NCBI RefSeq assembly: GCF_037996825.1
Contig: NZ_JBBNAC010000001.1
Span: forward strand, 248,001-312,000
DNA: 64,000 bases
From: Bdellovibrio sp. BCCA
GTDB taxonomy: Bacteria > Bdellovibrionota > Bdellovibrionia > Bdellovibrionales > Bdellovibrionaceae
Direction of reading: 5' to 3'
This document shows, piece after piece, positions 17,094 through 24,945 of the stretch. A model generated the notes under the pieces. The model was not told the origin of the DNA and made no database searches. It was given only the letters and a program-made list of their open reading frames with translations. The position numbers were made by a program, and so were the translations under genes. The stretch's first letter is position 1, and every line of letters begins with the position of its first letter.

Positions 17094-17866
17094 TTCACTT
17101 TGAAGTCAAAGAAGGTTTAGTTCCTGAAGATGTTTTCTTTATTCACGGAAATCTGTCTTCGAATCGTTGGTGGTATCCTTCTGAAGAGATTTGGAAAAAG
17201 GGTGCTGCTGGGAAGGACTACAAAGGGGCTTTGATCTATGCGGAGTTTCGCGGTTGCGGTAAGAGCACGCCTCCTAAAGACGCGAGCGAAGTGAATTTGC
17301 ACACTTTTGCTGATGACTTTATTTCTGTAATCAAGAAGTCAGGCCGTGGTCCAATGCATGTCGTTGGGCATTCCACCGGGGGTCTAATTGCAGCTTTGAT
17401 GATGGCCAAAGAACCCGGTCTTTTTAAGAAGGCTGTTTTACTGGACCCTGTCGGAGCGCAAGGTGTTACGTTTGATCGCTCGATGATTGCGGCCTTTGAG
17501 CAGATGAAACAAGACAAGAATCTGACAGCGGCAGTGATCGGTTCTACGATTCATAATAATAATCCTGAGACGGATTTCTTTAAACAAGTTGTTGTAGAAG
17601 ATGCGTTTCACGCAGTGAAAACTGTGGGCCACTGGGTCCTTGAAGCCCTTGATGGGCTTGATATTCGTGCAGATATGAAAAAAGTGAACAATGAAGTTCT
17701 GGTTCTTCACGGCGAACACGACAAACTCTTGTCGATGGATGAATCGAAGGCTTTGGCGAGTCTTTTTTCTCGAGGAAAATTTCAGGTTATTGAAGGTCAA
17801 GGCCACTGCGCCAACGTGGAATCTCCTGAAAAGTTTGTGAACATCACTCGCGGTTATCTTTTCTAA
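17090..17866 (+). CDS. Cytoplasmic alpha/beta hydrolase
   Basis: This 258-residue alpha/beta hydrolase has no signal peptide. Its motifs are the oxyanion segment FFIHGNLSS, the nucleophile elbow GHSTGG (Ser), an acid in LHGEHDKLL and His in GQGHCANVE. Family members include esterases, C-C bond hydrolases, and OleB-type beta-lactone decarboxylases of the haloalkane dehalogenase branch. The sequence alone does not choose. It overlaps the previous gene by ATGA and ends the operon at a strong terminator. Confidence 0.87.
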   Translation: MIHFEVKEGLVPEDVFFIHGNLSSNRWWYPSEEIWKKGAAGKDYKGALIYAEFRGCGKSTPPKDASEVNLHTFADDFISVIKKSGRGPMHVVGHSTGGLIAALMMAKEPGLFKKAVLLDPVGAQGVTFDRSMIAAFEQMKQDKNLTAAVIGSTIHNNNPETDFFKQVVVEDAFHAVKTVGHWVLEALDGLDIRADMKKVNNEVLVLHGEHDKLLSMDESKALASLFSRGKFQVIEGQGHCANVESPEKFVNITRGYLF

Positions 17867-17906
17867 CTCATCTTGGCGCATAGCGTCGCAATTAAGTATC
17901 TCGACG

Positions 17907-17941
17907 GTGTCGGCGTAATTAGTTGCCGACACTCGGGTTTT
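17907..17941 (+). terminator. Intrinsic terminator after the hydrolase operon
   Basis: An 8-bp GC-rich stem (GTGTCGGC/GCCGACAC, 17907-17932) with a 10-nt loop is followed by TCGGGTTTT. It separates the hydrolase genes from the cytochrome oxidase operon. Confidence 0.7.
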
Positions 17942-18011
17942 ACGTTAGTTAGAACAATACATTACAATATTGTGACAAAACTATTTTGCGTCCCCTAGGG
18001 AGTGCCAACCT

Positions 18012-18548
18012 ATGTCTGAAAATAGAGATGAATATAATCGCGCTGGTTTGATTGCATTTGCTTTCTCCATGGCGTTTTGCCTTGCCTTCTTCTTCTACCT
18101 TGTTGTTGTGAACAAGGGTGTGGATCTTGCGGAAAACGTAGTTGATCCGAACGCACCAGTTGCTGAAGGAGCTGCTCCGGCTTTCGATATCACTCAAGTA
18201 AAAGAACCTTGGGTTTCTACTCCTGAGCTTGTTGCTTACGGTGAAAAGCTTTTCAAAACAAACTGTGCTATGTGCCACGGTGAAAAAGGTCTCGGTGATG
18301 GTGCTGCCGGTGCGGCTTTGAACCCAAAACCTCGTAACCTTGTTGAAGGTAAGTGGACTCAAGGTGAAGGCGTGATTGCTCACTTTAAAGTTCTTCAGAA
18401 CGGTATCAAAGGTTCTTCAATGGCTTCTTACGCTCACTTCAAGCCGGCAGACCGTTGGGCCCTTGTATGGTACATCGATTCTATCACTAATAATAAATCT
18501 AAAGACGATCCTGCTAAAGTTGCTGAGTTTGCAAAAACAGCACAATAA
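18012..18548 (+). CDS. Membrane-anchored cytochrome c
   Basis: The 178-residue protein has one N-terminal membrane helix (about 12-35), an Ala/Pro-rich linker, and a class I cytochrome c domain with heme site CAMCH (Cys85, Cys88, His89). A probable axial Met lies in the GSSMASYAHF segment. It is first in the caa3 oxidase operon, so it likely delivers electrons to that oxidase or receives them from an upstream quinol-oxidising complex. A stretch before the gene with TTGTGACA may hold the promoter, but the match is weak. Confidence 0.92.
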   Translation: MSENRDEYNRAGLIAFAFSMAFCLAFFFYLVVVNKGVDLAENVVDPNAPVAEGAAPAFDITQVKEPWVSTPELVAYGEKLFKTNCAMCHGEKGLGDGAAGAALNPKPRNLVEGKWTQGEGVIAHFKVLQNGIKGSSMASYAHFKPADRWALVWYIDSITNNKSKDDPAKVAEFAKTAQ

Positions 18549-18561
18549 TTAGGGATTTAAA

Positions 18562-19440
18562 ATGCGAAACAGTAAGCTTGTTTTGAAAATGAAAACAATG
18601 GGAACGGCTCTCTCTGCAGTCGTTCTCGTTTTGTTTTCATTGAATGCACAAGCTTATGACGGACAGCCTGCGCCGATGGTCGCTAACGAGCAACCGAAGG
18701 AACTTGCAGGTGTCGGCATTGATGAAAAGCTCGGCGGAAAAATCGATCTTTCACTTAAGGTGAAAGACGATAACGGCCAAGAAGTGACTTTGGGTTCTTT
18801 CTTCGATGGCAAGCACCCTGTGATTCTTTCTCCAGTTTATTTTTCTTGCCCAGGTCTTTGCAATTTCCATTTGAACGGTCTGACAGACGCTTTGCGATTG
18901 ATGGACCAAAATTGGACGGTAGGAAAGAAGTATAAAATTCTTTCTGTGAGTTTTGACTCAAAAGAGACTCCCGACTTGGCTGCCAAGAAAAAAGAGACTT
19001 ACATGAAGCTGTATGAGCGCCCTGAAGCCGCACAAGGCTGGCACTTTATCACAGCGGATGAAGCGACAGTTCAAACGCTGACGAAGTCTTTGGGATTTAA
19101 ATTTAAGTGGGACGAAAAAGCTCAAGAGTGGGCACATGCTTCTGCGGCGGTGATCATCACTCCTGACGGAACAATCTCACGTTATTTGCCAGGGATTATG
19201 TTTAATCCTCAGGACATTAAGCTTGCGTTGAACGAAGCTGCTGATGGAAAAATCGGAAGTTTCGTTGAGCACCTGGTGCTTTATTGTTTTAAGTATGACC
19301 CACAACAGAGCAAGTACACTTTAGCGGCCTTCAATGTGATGAAGATCGGTGGAGCGTTGATGGTTCTGGTGATGGTTTTATGGTTATTGCCGATTTACAT
19401 CCGCTCTCGCAGAGCGAAGACCAAGTCGGCGGGGAGATAA
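18562..19440 (+). CDS. SCO1/SenC-family copper chaperone
   Basis: SCO proteins insert copper into the CuA site of oxidase subunit II. The 292-residue product has an N-terminal signal or anchor segment, a thioredoxin-fold domain with the copper motif CPGLC (Cys96, Cys100), and the distal His in WAHASA. A second membrane helix (about 258-280) with a basic tail follows, an extension many SCOs lack. It lies 13 nt after the cytochrome c gene and 6 nt before subunit II, exactly where its client is made. Confidence 0.93.
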   Translation: MRNSKLVLKMKTMGTALSAVVLVLFSLNAQAYDGQPAPMVANEQPKELAGVGIDEKLGGKIDLSLKVKDDNGQEVTLGSFFDGKHPVILSPVYFSCPGLCNFHLNGLTDALRLMDQNWTVGKKYKILSVSFDSKETPDLAAKKKETYMKLYERPEAAQGWHFITADEATVQTLTKSLGFKFKWDEKAQEWAHASAAVIITPDGTISRYLPGIMFNPQDIKLALNEAADGKIGSFVEHLVLYCFKYDPQQSKYTLAAFNVMKIGGALMVLVMVLWLLPIYIRSRRAKTKSAGR

Positions 19441-19446
19441 AAGTAC

Positions 19447-20403
19447 ATGATGTGGTTTAATTTAGCGAAGGCCCAATCCTTCATGCCCACACAAGCAACC
19501 GAGATTGCAAAGCAGGTAGACAATCTTTATGGTTTCTTGTTGATCACAAGCTTCATTGCCTGCGTTCTTGTTATCGGTGGGATGATCTACTTCGTTTGGA
19601 AGTATCGTCGTAAAACTCCAGATGACAAAACTGCCTACATCTCTCACAACACTTTCTTGGAGTTCTTGTGGTCATTCATTCCACTTGTGATCTTCCTCGC
19701 GGTGTTTGCTTGGGGTTGGTACATCTATCACGACATGCGCACAATGCCGAAGAACGCTCTAGAAATTAACGTTCTTGGTAAACAATGGGCGTGGGAAATC
19801 GAATACAAAAACGGTTACAAAACCGTGAATGAAGTTGTTGTTCCAATTGGACAAGATGTAAAACTTCTTTTGACTTCGAACGACGTGATCCACTCTTTCT
19901 TCGTTCCATCTTTCCGTATTAAACAAGACGCCGTTCCGGGTCGTTACACAGCTTTGTGGTTCCGCGCGGATAAATTGGGTGACTTCCACATCTTCTGTAC
20001 AGAGTACTGCGGAACTTCTCACTCGGGCATGATCGGTAAGTTGAAAGTCGTTTCTCGCGAAGATTTCGACAAATACCTAGAGCAAGGCCAGGAAGAAAGA
20101 AATCTTCCTCTTTCCAAAAAAGGTGAAAAACTTTTTGCGGTGAAAGCTTGTGCTTCTTGCCACTCTGTTGATTCTCCTGCGGTTAAAGTCGGTCCTTCTT
20201 TGTTCAAGAAATTCGGCACAGAAGAGACGATCGATGACGGTGCAAAAATCATGGTGGATGAAAACTACATCCGCGAATCGATTCTTGAGCCGAACAAACA
20301 TATCGTAAAAGGTTTCCCTAAAGGTGTTATGCCAACATTCCAGGGTCAGTTAAACGAAAATGAACTCAGCGCGCTTGTTGAGTACATCAAGGAATTGAAA
20401 TAA
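19447..20403 (+). CDS. ctaC: Cytochrome c oxidase subunit II, caa3 type with fused cytochrome c
   Basis: Subunit II accepts electrons and passes them to heme a. The 318-residue protein has two N-terminal membrane helices, the cupredoxin domain with CuA ligands (Cys184 and Cys188 in CTEYCGTSHSGM plus the earlier His in DVIHSFF), and a C-terminal cytochrome c domain with CASCH (Cys235, Cys238, His239). The fused cytochrome defines a caa3 oxidase. It begins MMW, either ATG being possible. Subunit I starts 11 nt later. Confidence 0.96.
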   Translation: MMWFNLAKAQSFMPTQATEIAKQVDNLYGFLLITSFIACVLVIGGMIYFVWKYRRKTPDDKTAYISHNTFLEFLWSFIPLVIFLAVFAWGWYIYHDMRTMPKNALEINVLGKQWAWEIEYKNGYKTVNEVVVPIGQDVKLLLTSNDVIHSFFVPSFRIKQDAVPGRYTALWFRADKLGDFHIFCTEYCGTSHSGMIGKLKVVSREDFDKYLEQGQEERNLPLSKKGEKLFAVKACASCHSVDSPAVKVGPSLFKKFGTEETIDDGAKIMVDENYIRESILEPNKHIVKGFPKGVMPTFQGQLNENELSALVEYIKELK

Positions 20404-20414
20404 GGAGCGCACCT

Positions 20415-22025
20415 ATGGCTACAAATTCAGCTCATCACGGTGACAACTATATTAATCACGAAAAAGGCCTCTGGTCTTGGTTAACGACTGTTGACCATAA
20501 ACGTATCGGCCTTATGTACATGATCACGGTTATGTTCTTCTTCCTTGTCGGTGGAATCATGGCCTTGCTTCTTCGTTTGGAACTTTTCGCTCCAAATACC
20601 GCAGCAAACGTGGGTCAAGTTTTGAAAAACGGCGACGTATACAACCAAGTCCTTACTTATCACGGTGCGATCATGGTCTTCATGGTTATCGTTCCTGGTA
20701 TTCCGGCGATCTTGGGTAACTTCTTCTTGCCTCTGCACATCGGAGCAAAAGACGTGGCCTTCCCGAAAATCAACTTGGCAAGCTGGTACTGCTTTATGGC
20801 GGGTGCGGCTCTTGCGATTTTGACTTTCTTCTTTAAGAAAATCGATACAGGTTGGACGTTCTACACTCCTTACTCAATCAGAACTGGAACTGCGACAGTG
20901 ATGATGGTGCTTGGTGCCTTCATCATGGGTATGTCTTCTGTATTGACGGGTTTGAACTTCATCGTAACGGTTCACAAATTAAGAGCTCCTGGCATGACAA
21001 TGCACAGAATGCCTTTGTTCGTGTGGGCGCTTTACTCAACAGCGATCTTGCAATTGTTGGCAACGCCAGTTCTTGCAATCACATTGTTGTTGTTGGCGGC
21101 TGAGAAATTGTTCGGTGTTGGTATCTTCGATCCAGCATTGGGCGGTGACCCGGTATTGTTCCAACACTTCTTCTGGTTCTACTCGCATCCTGCGGTTTAC
21201 ATCATGATCATTCCTGCGATGGGTGTTGTGTCTGAATTAATCACAACATTCTCTCGCAAAGTGATCTTCGGTTACACTGCGATTGCTTACTCTTCACTAG
21301 GTATTGCAGCGGTTTCCTTCTTCGTTTGGGGTCACCACATGTTCGTATCTGGTCAGTCAGCAACAGCAGGTATCTTGTTCTCTTTCATCACGATGCTGGT
21401 GGGGGTTCCAACGGCGATCAAGATGTTCAACTGGGTAGCAACTTTGTACAAAGGCTCTGTGTCTTTTGATTCTCCAATGTTGTTTGCTTTGGGCTTCTTG
21501 TTCTTGTTCGCGATCGGTGGTGTGACAGGTATCATGCTTGCAACTCTTCCAATCGACGTTCACTTCCACGATACATACTTCGTCGTAGCTCACTTCCACT
21601 ATGTGATGGTGGGTGGTACTTTGATGGCGTTGATGGGTGGTTTCTACTACTGGTTCCCGAAAATGTTCGGAAAGATGTTCAACGAAACGACAGCGCGTTT
21701 GTCTTTCGTATTCATCTTCGTTGGTTTCAACGTGACATTCTTCCCTCAATTCATCTTGGGTGCGATGGGTATGCCACGTCGTTACTTCGATTACATCCCG
21801 GCTTACGAAACTTTGAATAAGGTTTCAACTGTCGGATCTTGGTTGATTCTAACTGGTTTCTTGTTCGGTCTTTGGACTATCGTTCAAGGGATCAGAAAAG
21901 GTGAGAAGGCTCCAATGAATCCTTGGAGATCTAAAACGTTGGAGTGGCAAACGGCTTCTCCTCCTCCTCACGATAACTTTGCGGTTGAACCGATTGTAAC
22001 AGCGGGGCCATATGAGTACAGATAA
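20415..22025 (+). CDS. ctaD: Cytochrome c oxidase subunit I, type A2
   Basis: The catalytic heme-copper subunit reduces O2 and pumps protons. It has 536 residues and about 12 membrane helices. Heme and CuB ligands are seen in TYHGAIM, YSHPAVY (residues 256-262), GHHMFVSG and the heme pair HDTYFVVAHFHY. The position that is Glu in A1 oxidases (GHPEVY) is Ala here, with Tyr-Ser two residues earlier in the YSHP pattern. That is the hallmark of A2-type oxidases such as those of Thermus and Rhodothermus. The next gene overlaps its end by 14 nt. Confidence 0.97.
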   Translation: MATNSAHHGDNYINHEKGLWSWLTTVDHKRIGLMYMITVMFFFLVGGIMALLLRLELFAPNTAANVGQVLKNGDVYNQVLTYHGAIMVFMVIVPGIPAILGNFFLPLHIGAKDVAFPKINLASWYCFMAGAALAILTFFFKKIDTGWTFYTPYSIRTGTATVMMVLGAFIMGMSSVLTGLNFIVTVHKLRAPGMTMHRMPLFVWALYSTAILQLLATPVLAITLLLLAAEKLFGVGIFDPALGGDPVLFQHFFWFYSHPAVYIMIIPAMGVVSELITTFSRKVIFGYTAIAYSSLGIAAVSFFVWGHHMFVSGQSATAGILFSFITMLVGVPTAIKMFNWVATLYKGSVSFDSPMLFALGFLFLFAIGGVTGIMLATLPIDVHFHDTYFVVAHFHYVMVGGTLMALMGGFYYWFPKMFGKMFNETTARLSFVFIFVGFNVTFFPQFILGAMGMPRRYFDYIPAYETLNKVSTVGSWLILTGFLFGLWTIVQGIRKGEKAPMNPWRSKTLEWQTASPPPHDNFAVEPIVTAGPYEYR

Positions 22026-22674
22026 CATTAAGCACACCCATTCAGCTCACGTTTCGCACCACTTTAAAGATGCGAATCAAGAGTACGATGCTGGTAAACA
22101 AGGTATTTGGTTGTTCATGGTTACCGAGATCCTCATGTTCGGAGCGATCTTGGTAGGCTACGCGATCTTCCACAACATCTATCCTGAGATGTTTGCTGAA
22201 GGCGCGAAGTATTTGGACTGGAGATTGGGATTCGTGAACACTCTTGTTCTGATCTTCTCTTCATTCACAATGGCGATTTCGATTTCTTTCATCCAGAAGA
22301 ACCAAACAAAGAATGCGACAATCGCTTTGGCGACGACAGTTCTTTGCGGTGCGATCTTCATGTGTATCAAGTACTACGAATACACGCATAAGTTCCACAT
22401 GGGTCTTTTCCCGGGTCACTTGTTGGACATCGCGAAAGTTCACCCTGAGCATGCAAACCTTGGTATGTACTTTGGTTTCTATTTTGCGATGACGGGTCTT
22501 CACGGTATCCACGTGTTGATCGGTATGGGTTTGATCACTTGGCTTTTGATCAGAACTATCCGTGGCGATTTCCACTCTCAATACTGGTTGCCTGTAGAAG
22601 GTGTCGGTATTTTCTGGCATATCGTCGACTTGATCTGGATCTTCCTGTTCCCTCTTCTCTATTTGGTGGGGTAA
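22012..22674 (+). CDS. ctaE: Cytochrome c oxidase subunit III
   Basis: The 220-residue membrane protein has about five helices and the conserved subunit III features: KQGIWLFMVTEILMFGA, the internal HKFHMGLFPGH, GLHGIHVLIGMG, and the C-terminal YWLPVEGVGIFWHIVDLIWIF pattern. It stabilises the proton-pumping core. It starts inside the end of ctaD and is followed 3 nt later by subunit IV. Confidence 0.95.
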   Translation: MSTDNIKHTHSAHVSHHFKDANQEYDAGKQGIWLFMVTEILMFGAILVGYAIFHNIYPEMFAEGAKYLDWRLGFVNTLVLIFSSFTMAISISFIQKNQTKNATIALATTVLCGAIFMCIKYYEYTHKFHMGLFPGHLLDIAKVHPEHANLGMYFGFYFAMTGLHGIHVLIGMGLITWLLIRTIRGDFHSQYWLPVEGVGIFWHIVDLIWIFLFPLLYLVG

Positions 22675-22677
22675 TCA

Positions 22678-23016
22678 ATGGCGAATCATAATTCAAACAA
22701 CGAAGCTAACGTTCTTCATCCGCACATCACACCCATGTCGACTTACCTTAAAGTCGCTGGTGCTTTGTTCGGTTTGACTTTCTTGACGGTGATCGCGCAT
22801 CACTTCAACGCGCAATTGGGTGCTTTCGCAGCTCCGATCGCGTTCTTGATCGCGGCTGTTAAAGCGACATTCGTATTGTTGTATTTCATGCACTTGAAAG
22901 ACGACACAAATATGAATCGTGCGATCTTCGCGACAGGTTTCTTCTTCCTAATTGTTCTTCTCCTCTTTAGCGTTGTGGACATCGTTACACGCGTTGTTGA
23001 GGTAAGTCCTCTATAA
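22678..23016 (+). CDS. ctaF: Cytochrome c oxidase subunit IV
   Basis: The 112-residue protein has three membrane helices and the typical COX4_pro-type segment KATFVLLYFMHLKDD. A His-rich N-terminus (HPHITPMSTYLK) precedes the first helix. It is a small accessory subunit of the oxidase, 3 nt after ctaE and 4 nt before ctaB. Confidence 0.9.
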   Translation: MANHNSNNEANVLHPHITPMSTYLKVAGALFGLTFLTVIAHHFNAQLGAFAAPIAFLIAAVKATFVLLYFMHLKDDTNMNRAIFATGFFFLIVLLLFSVVDIVTRVVEVSPL

Positions 23017-23020
23017 GACC

Positions 23021-23899
23021 GTGTTAAGAATTTACGCGGATCTTACTAAGTTTGGCATAGTCGTGTTCTCGGTCCTTGCGGGATTGGCCGGCTATGCCAC
23101 CGGTTTTCAAATCGAACACACTTTTGACTGGAAAATCTTTTTAGAGACCTTGGCGGGGATTTATTTCCTAAGTTCGGGTTCTTTGGCTTTGAATCAAGTT
23201 CAAGAGTGGAAGCTCGATCAAAAAATGCCTCGTACAGCAAAACGTCCGATTGCTGCTGGAAAAATCAAACCAGCTGCTGCGGGTATCTTGGCCGTGAGCT
23301 TTATCGTTGTCGGTTTGAATTTCCTTTTCACACTTCAACCTGTTGCAGGTTGGGTGGGATTGTTCTGCGTTTTTCTTTATAATATTGCTTACACGATGTT
23401 TTGGAAAAGACGTTGGGTGTTTGCCGCCGTTCCGGGGGCCATTCCGGGCGCTTTGCCAGTGACCATCGGATACGCAGTTGCGAATCCCGATATCTTTAAT
23501 CCTGAATCTTTGTATTTATTCTTGATCATGTTCTTATGGCAGATGCCGCACTTCTGGATTTTGGCGATCAAGTTTAAAGATGACTACGCTAAAGGCGGAA
23601 TCCCCACTTTGCCGGTCGCTTTGGGAATGCAAAGAACTTTATTCCATGTAGGTCTTTATACATTCGTGTACGTTGGAGTTGCATTGGCAGCACCGATGTT
23701 CGTGCACGCAAGTTGGATGTTTATCCTTCTAACTTTCCCATTCTGTTTTAAAGTCATGCAGGAATTTTATCGCTACTACAAATCCAACGGCACTGAACGC
23801 TGGTTGGCTTTTTTCATGTGGCTTAATATTTCGATGTTGGTCTTCATCACGATTCCCGTGATCGACAAATGGAATTTCCTTTTTATCCATTCTAATTAG
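23021..23899 (+). CDS. ctaB: Protoheme IX farnesyltransferase (heme O synthase)
   Basis: This membrane prenyltransferase converts heme B to heme O, the precursor of heme A for the oxidase. The start is GTG at 23021. The 292-residue protein has about nine helices. It keeps the UbiA-superfamily Asp motif in altered context (NQVQEWKLDQKMPRTAKRPI), the loop YTMFWKRR, and LWQMPHFWILAIKFKDDY. No heme A synthase gene (ctaA) occurs in this operon or window, so that step must be encoded elsewhere. Confidence 0.93.
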   Translation: MLRIYADLTKFGIVVFSVLAGLAGYATGFQIEHTFDWKIFLETLAGIYFLSSGSLALNQVQEWKLDQKMPRTAKRPIAAGKIKPAAAGILAVSFIVVGLNFLFTLQPVAGWVGLFCVFLYNIAYTMFWKRRWVFAAVPGAIPGALPVTIGYAVANPDIFNPESLYLFLIMFLWQMPHFWILAIKFKDDYAKGGIPTLPVALGMQRTLFHVGLYTFVYVGVALAAPMFVHASWMFILLTFPFCFKVMQEFYRYYKSNGTERWLAFFMWLNISMLVFITIPVIDKWNFLFIHSN

Positions 23900-23901
23900 G
23901 C

Positions 23902-24171
23902 GCTCTCGCCAGGGCTGAGATCCCTGATTCGCTTTGCCCGGGATTTTTAGTCCCGACCTTAGTCCTATGTTACTTGTTGGGATTTAGGTTGCGGCAAAGT
24001 TATTAAAGAGCTTTTAGCTTCGCGATAATTGTCAGAATGAGAAGAATAATTATCAACAGAGCTTTAGTGATGCGTAAAATACGCCGAATAGTACGTAACT
24101 GGTGGTTACGCATATCGGACCTCCTTTGTGTTTCGGACAAAGGGATCACTCACAGCGGATCTGGCGAGAGC
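23902..24171. repeat. Long-range 11-bp inverted repeat around a tiny gene
   Basis: GCTCTCGCCAG (23902-23912) is repeated in inverse as CTGGCGAGAGC (24161-24171), flanking the 36-codon gene at 24003-24113. Within the left part are two weak hairpins (CAGGG/CCCTG at 23910-23926 and CGGGA/TCCCG at 23939-23955). No other gene is seen in 23900-24002. Confidence 0.4.
24003..24113 (-). CDS. 36-residue hydrophobic basic peptide
   Basis: The frame runs from ATG 24113-24111 to TAA 24005-24003, with an exact consensus ribosome-binding site (AAAGGAGGT) 5 nt upstream. The peptide begins with a basic stretch (MRNHQLRTIRRILRITK), continues with an uninterrupted hydrophobic helix (ALLIIILLILTII) and ends AKLKAL. 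It should insert in the inner membrane. Such architecture is shared by small membrane regulators and by type I toxin peptides. Nothing here decides between them. It lies downstream of the maiA-like gene in the same direction, with a hairpin between. Confidence 0.65.
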   Translation of the reverse strand: MRNHQLRTIRRILRITKALLIIILLILTIIAKLKAL

Positions 24172-24183
24172 AGAGATCCGCTG
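24153..24183. terminator. 10-bp hairpin between the maiA-like gene and the tiny ORF
   Basis: CAGCGGATCT (24153-24162) pairs perfectly with AGATCCGCTG (24174-24183). On the minus strand, the direction of both flanking genes, no T-run follows. On the plus strand TTGCATTTTT follows. It may be an mRNA processing or stability element rather than a true terminator. Confidence 0.4.
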
Positions 24184-24216
24184 TTGCATTTTTAGGGCCT
24201 GAATTTTTCGATTGAT

Positions 24217-24873
24217 CTACTTCTTAAATTCTTCCGGTGTATCGATTTGTTTGAATGGATGAGCTTTTTGGAAAGCTTCAAGTTTGTTGCAGTTTTCACT
24301 GATCTTTACCAGAGTTGGGTAAGGTGAAAGGTCCACCTTAAAGCGTTGGCAAGTCACGAGCTGTGGAATCAAGAAAAGATCCGCCATCGTGACTTGGTTG
24401 CCGAAACTGTACGTGCCCGAAAATTCCTTAAGTGTTGATTCTAAAGTCTCGAGTCCTTGAGTCGCCCAGTGCTTAAACCACTCTTCTTTTTGTTCTTGAG
24501 TGTAACCGTGATGGGTCTCCATGTACTTCAAAGTTTTTAAATTCCCCATTGGGTGCATAAAGGAATTAATCACCTCACACACTTGGCGAATGCGTGCTTT
24601 GAGGTAAACATCTTTGGGGAAAAGCGCTGGTTCGGGGAAAACTTCATCGAGATATTCCATGATCGCAAAAGATTCTGGAATCGCTTTACCGTTATGAACG
24701 AGTGTTGGAACCCCTCCAAGAGGATTGATTTTTAGATATTCCGGAGAGCGCTGTTCTGCTTTCAAAAGATTGACGGGCTTGTATTCAAAGTCGAGGCCCT
24801 TTATGTGCATTGCCAGACGAACACGGTAGGAAGTGGAACTTCGAAAATAGTTGTAAAGTACCATAGACGCCAT
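24217..24873 (-). CDS. maiA: Maleylacetoacetate isomerase / zeta-class glutathione S-transferase
   Basis: The 218-residue protein has an N-terminal thioredoxin-like GST domain with the zeta signature SSTSYRVRLA (Ser in the glutathione site) and the PLGGVPTL cis-proline segment. An all-helical C-terminal domain follows. Zeta GSTs isomerise maleylacetoacetate to fumarylacetoacetate in tyrosine breakdown. An FAH-family hydrolase, the next enzyme, lies 1.4 kb away at 26282, which supports that role. No homogentisate dioxygenase is seen in the window. Confidence 0.87.
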   Translation of the reverse strand: MASMVLYNYFRSSTSYRVRLAMHIKGLDFEYKPVNLLKAEQRSPEYLKINPLGGVPTLVHNGKAIPESFAIMEYLDEVFPEPALFPKDVYLKARIRQVCEVINSFMHPMGNLKTLKYMETHHGYTQEQKEEWFKHWATQGLETLESTLKEFSGTYSFGNQVTMADLFLIPQLVTCQRFKVDLSPYPTLVKISENCNKLEAFQKAHPFKQIDTPEEFKK

Positions 24874-24945
24874 ATACGCTCCTATAAAGGCTGCTTTCGA
24901 TGGCTCATTATTTCACTTGTGTTTGCTCAGTCAAAGGACTTTTCA

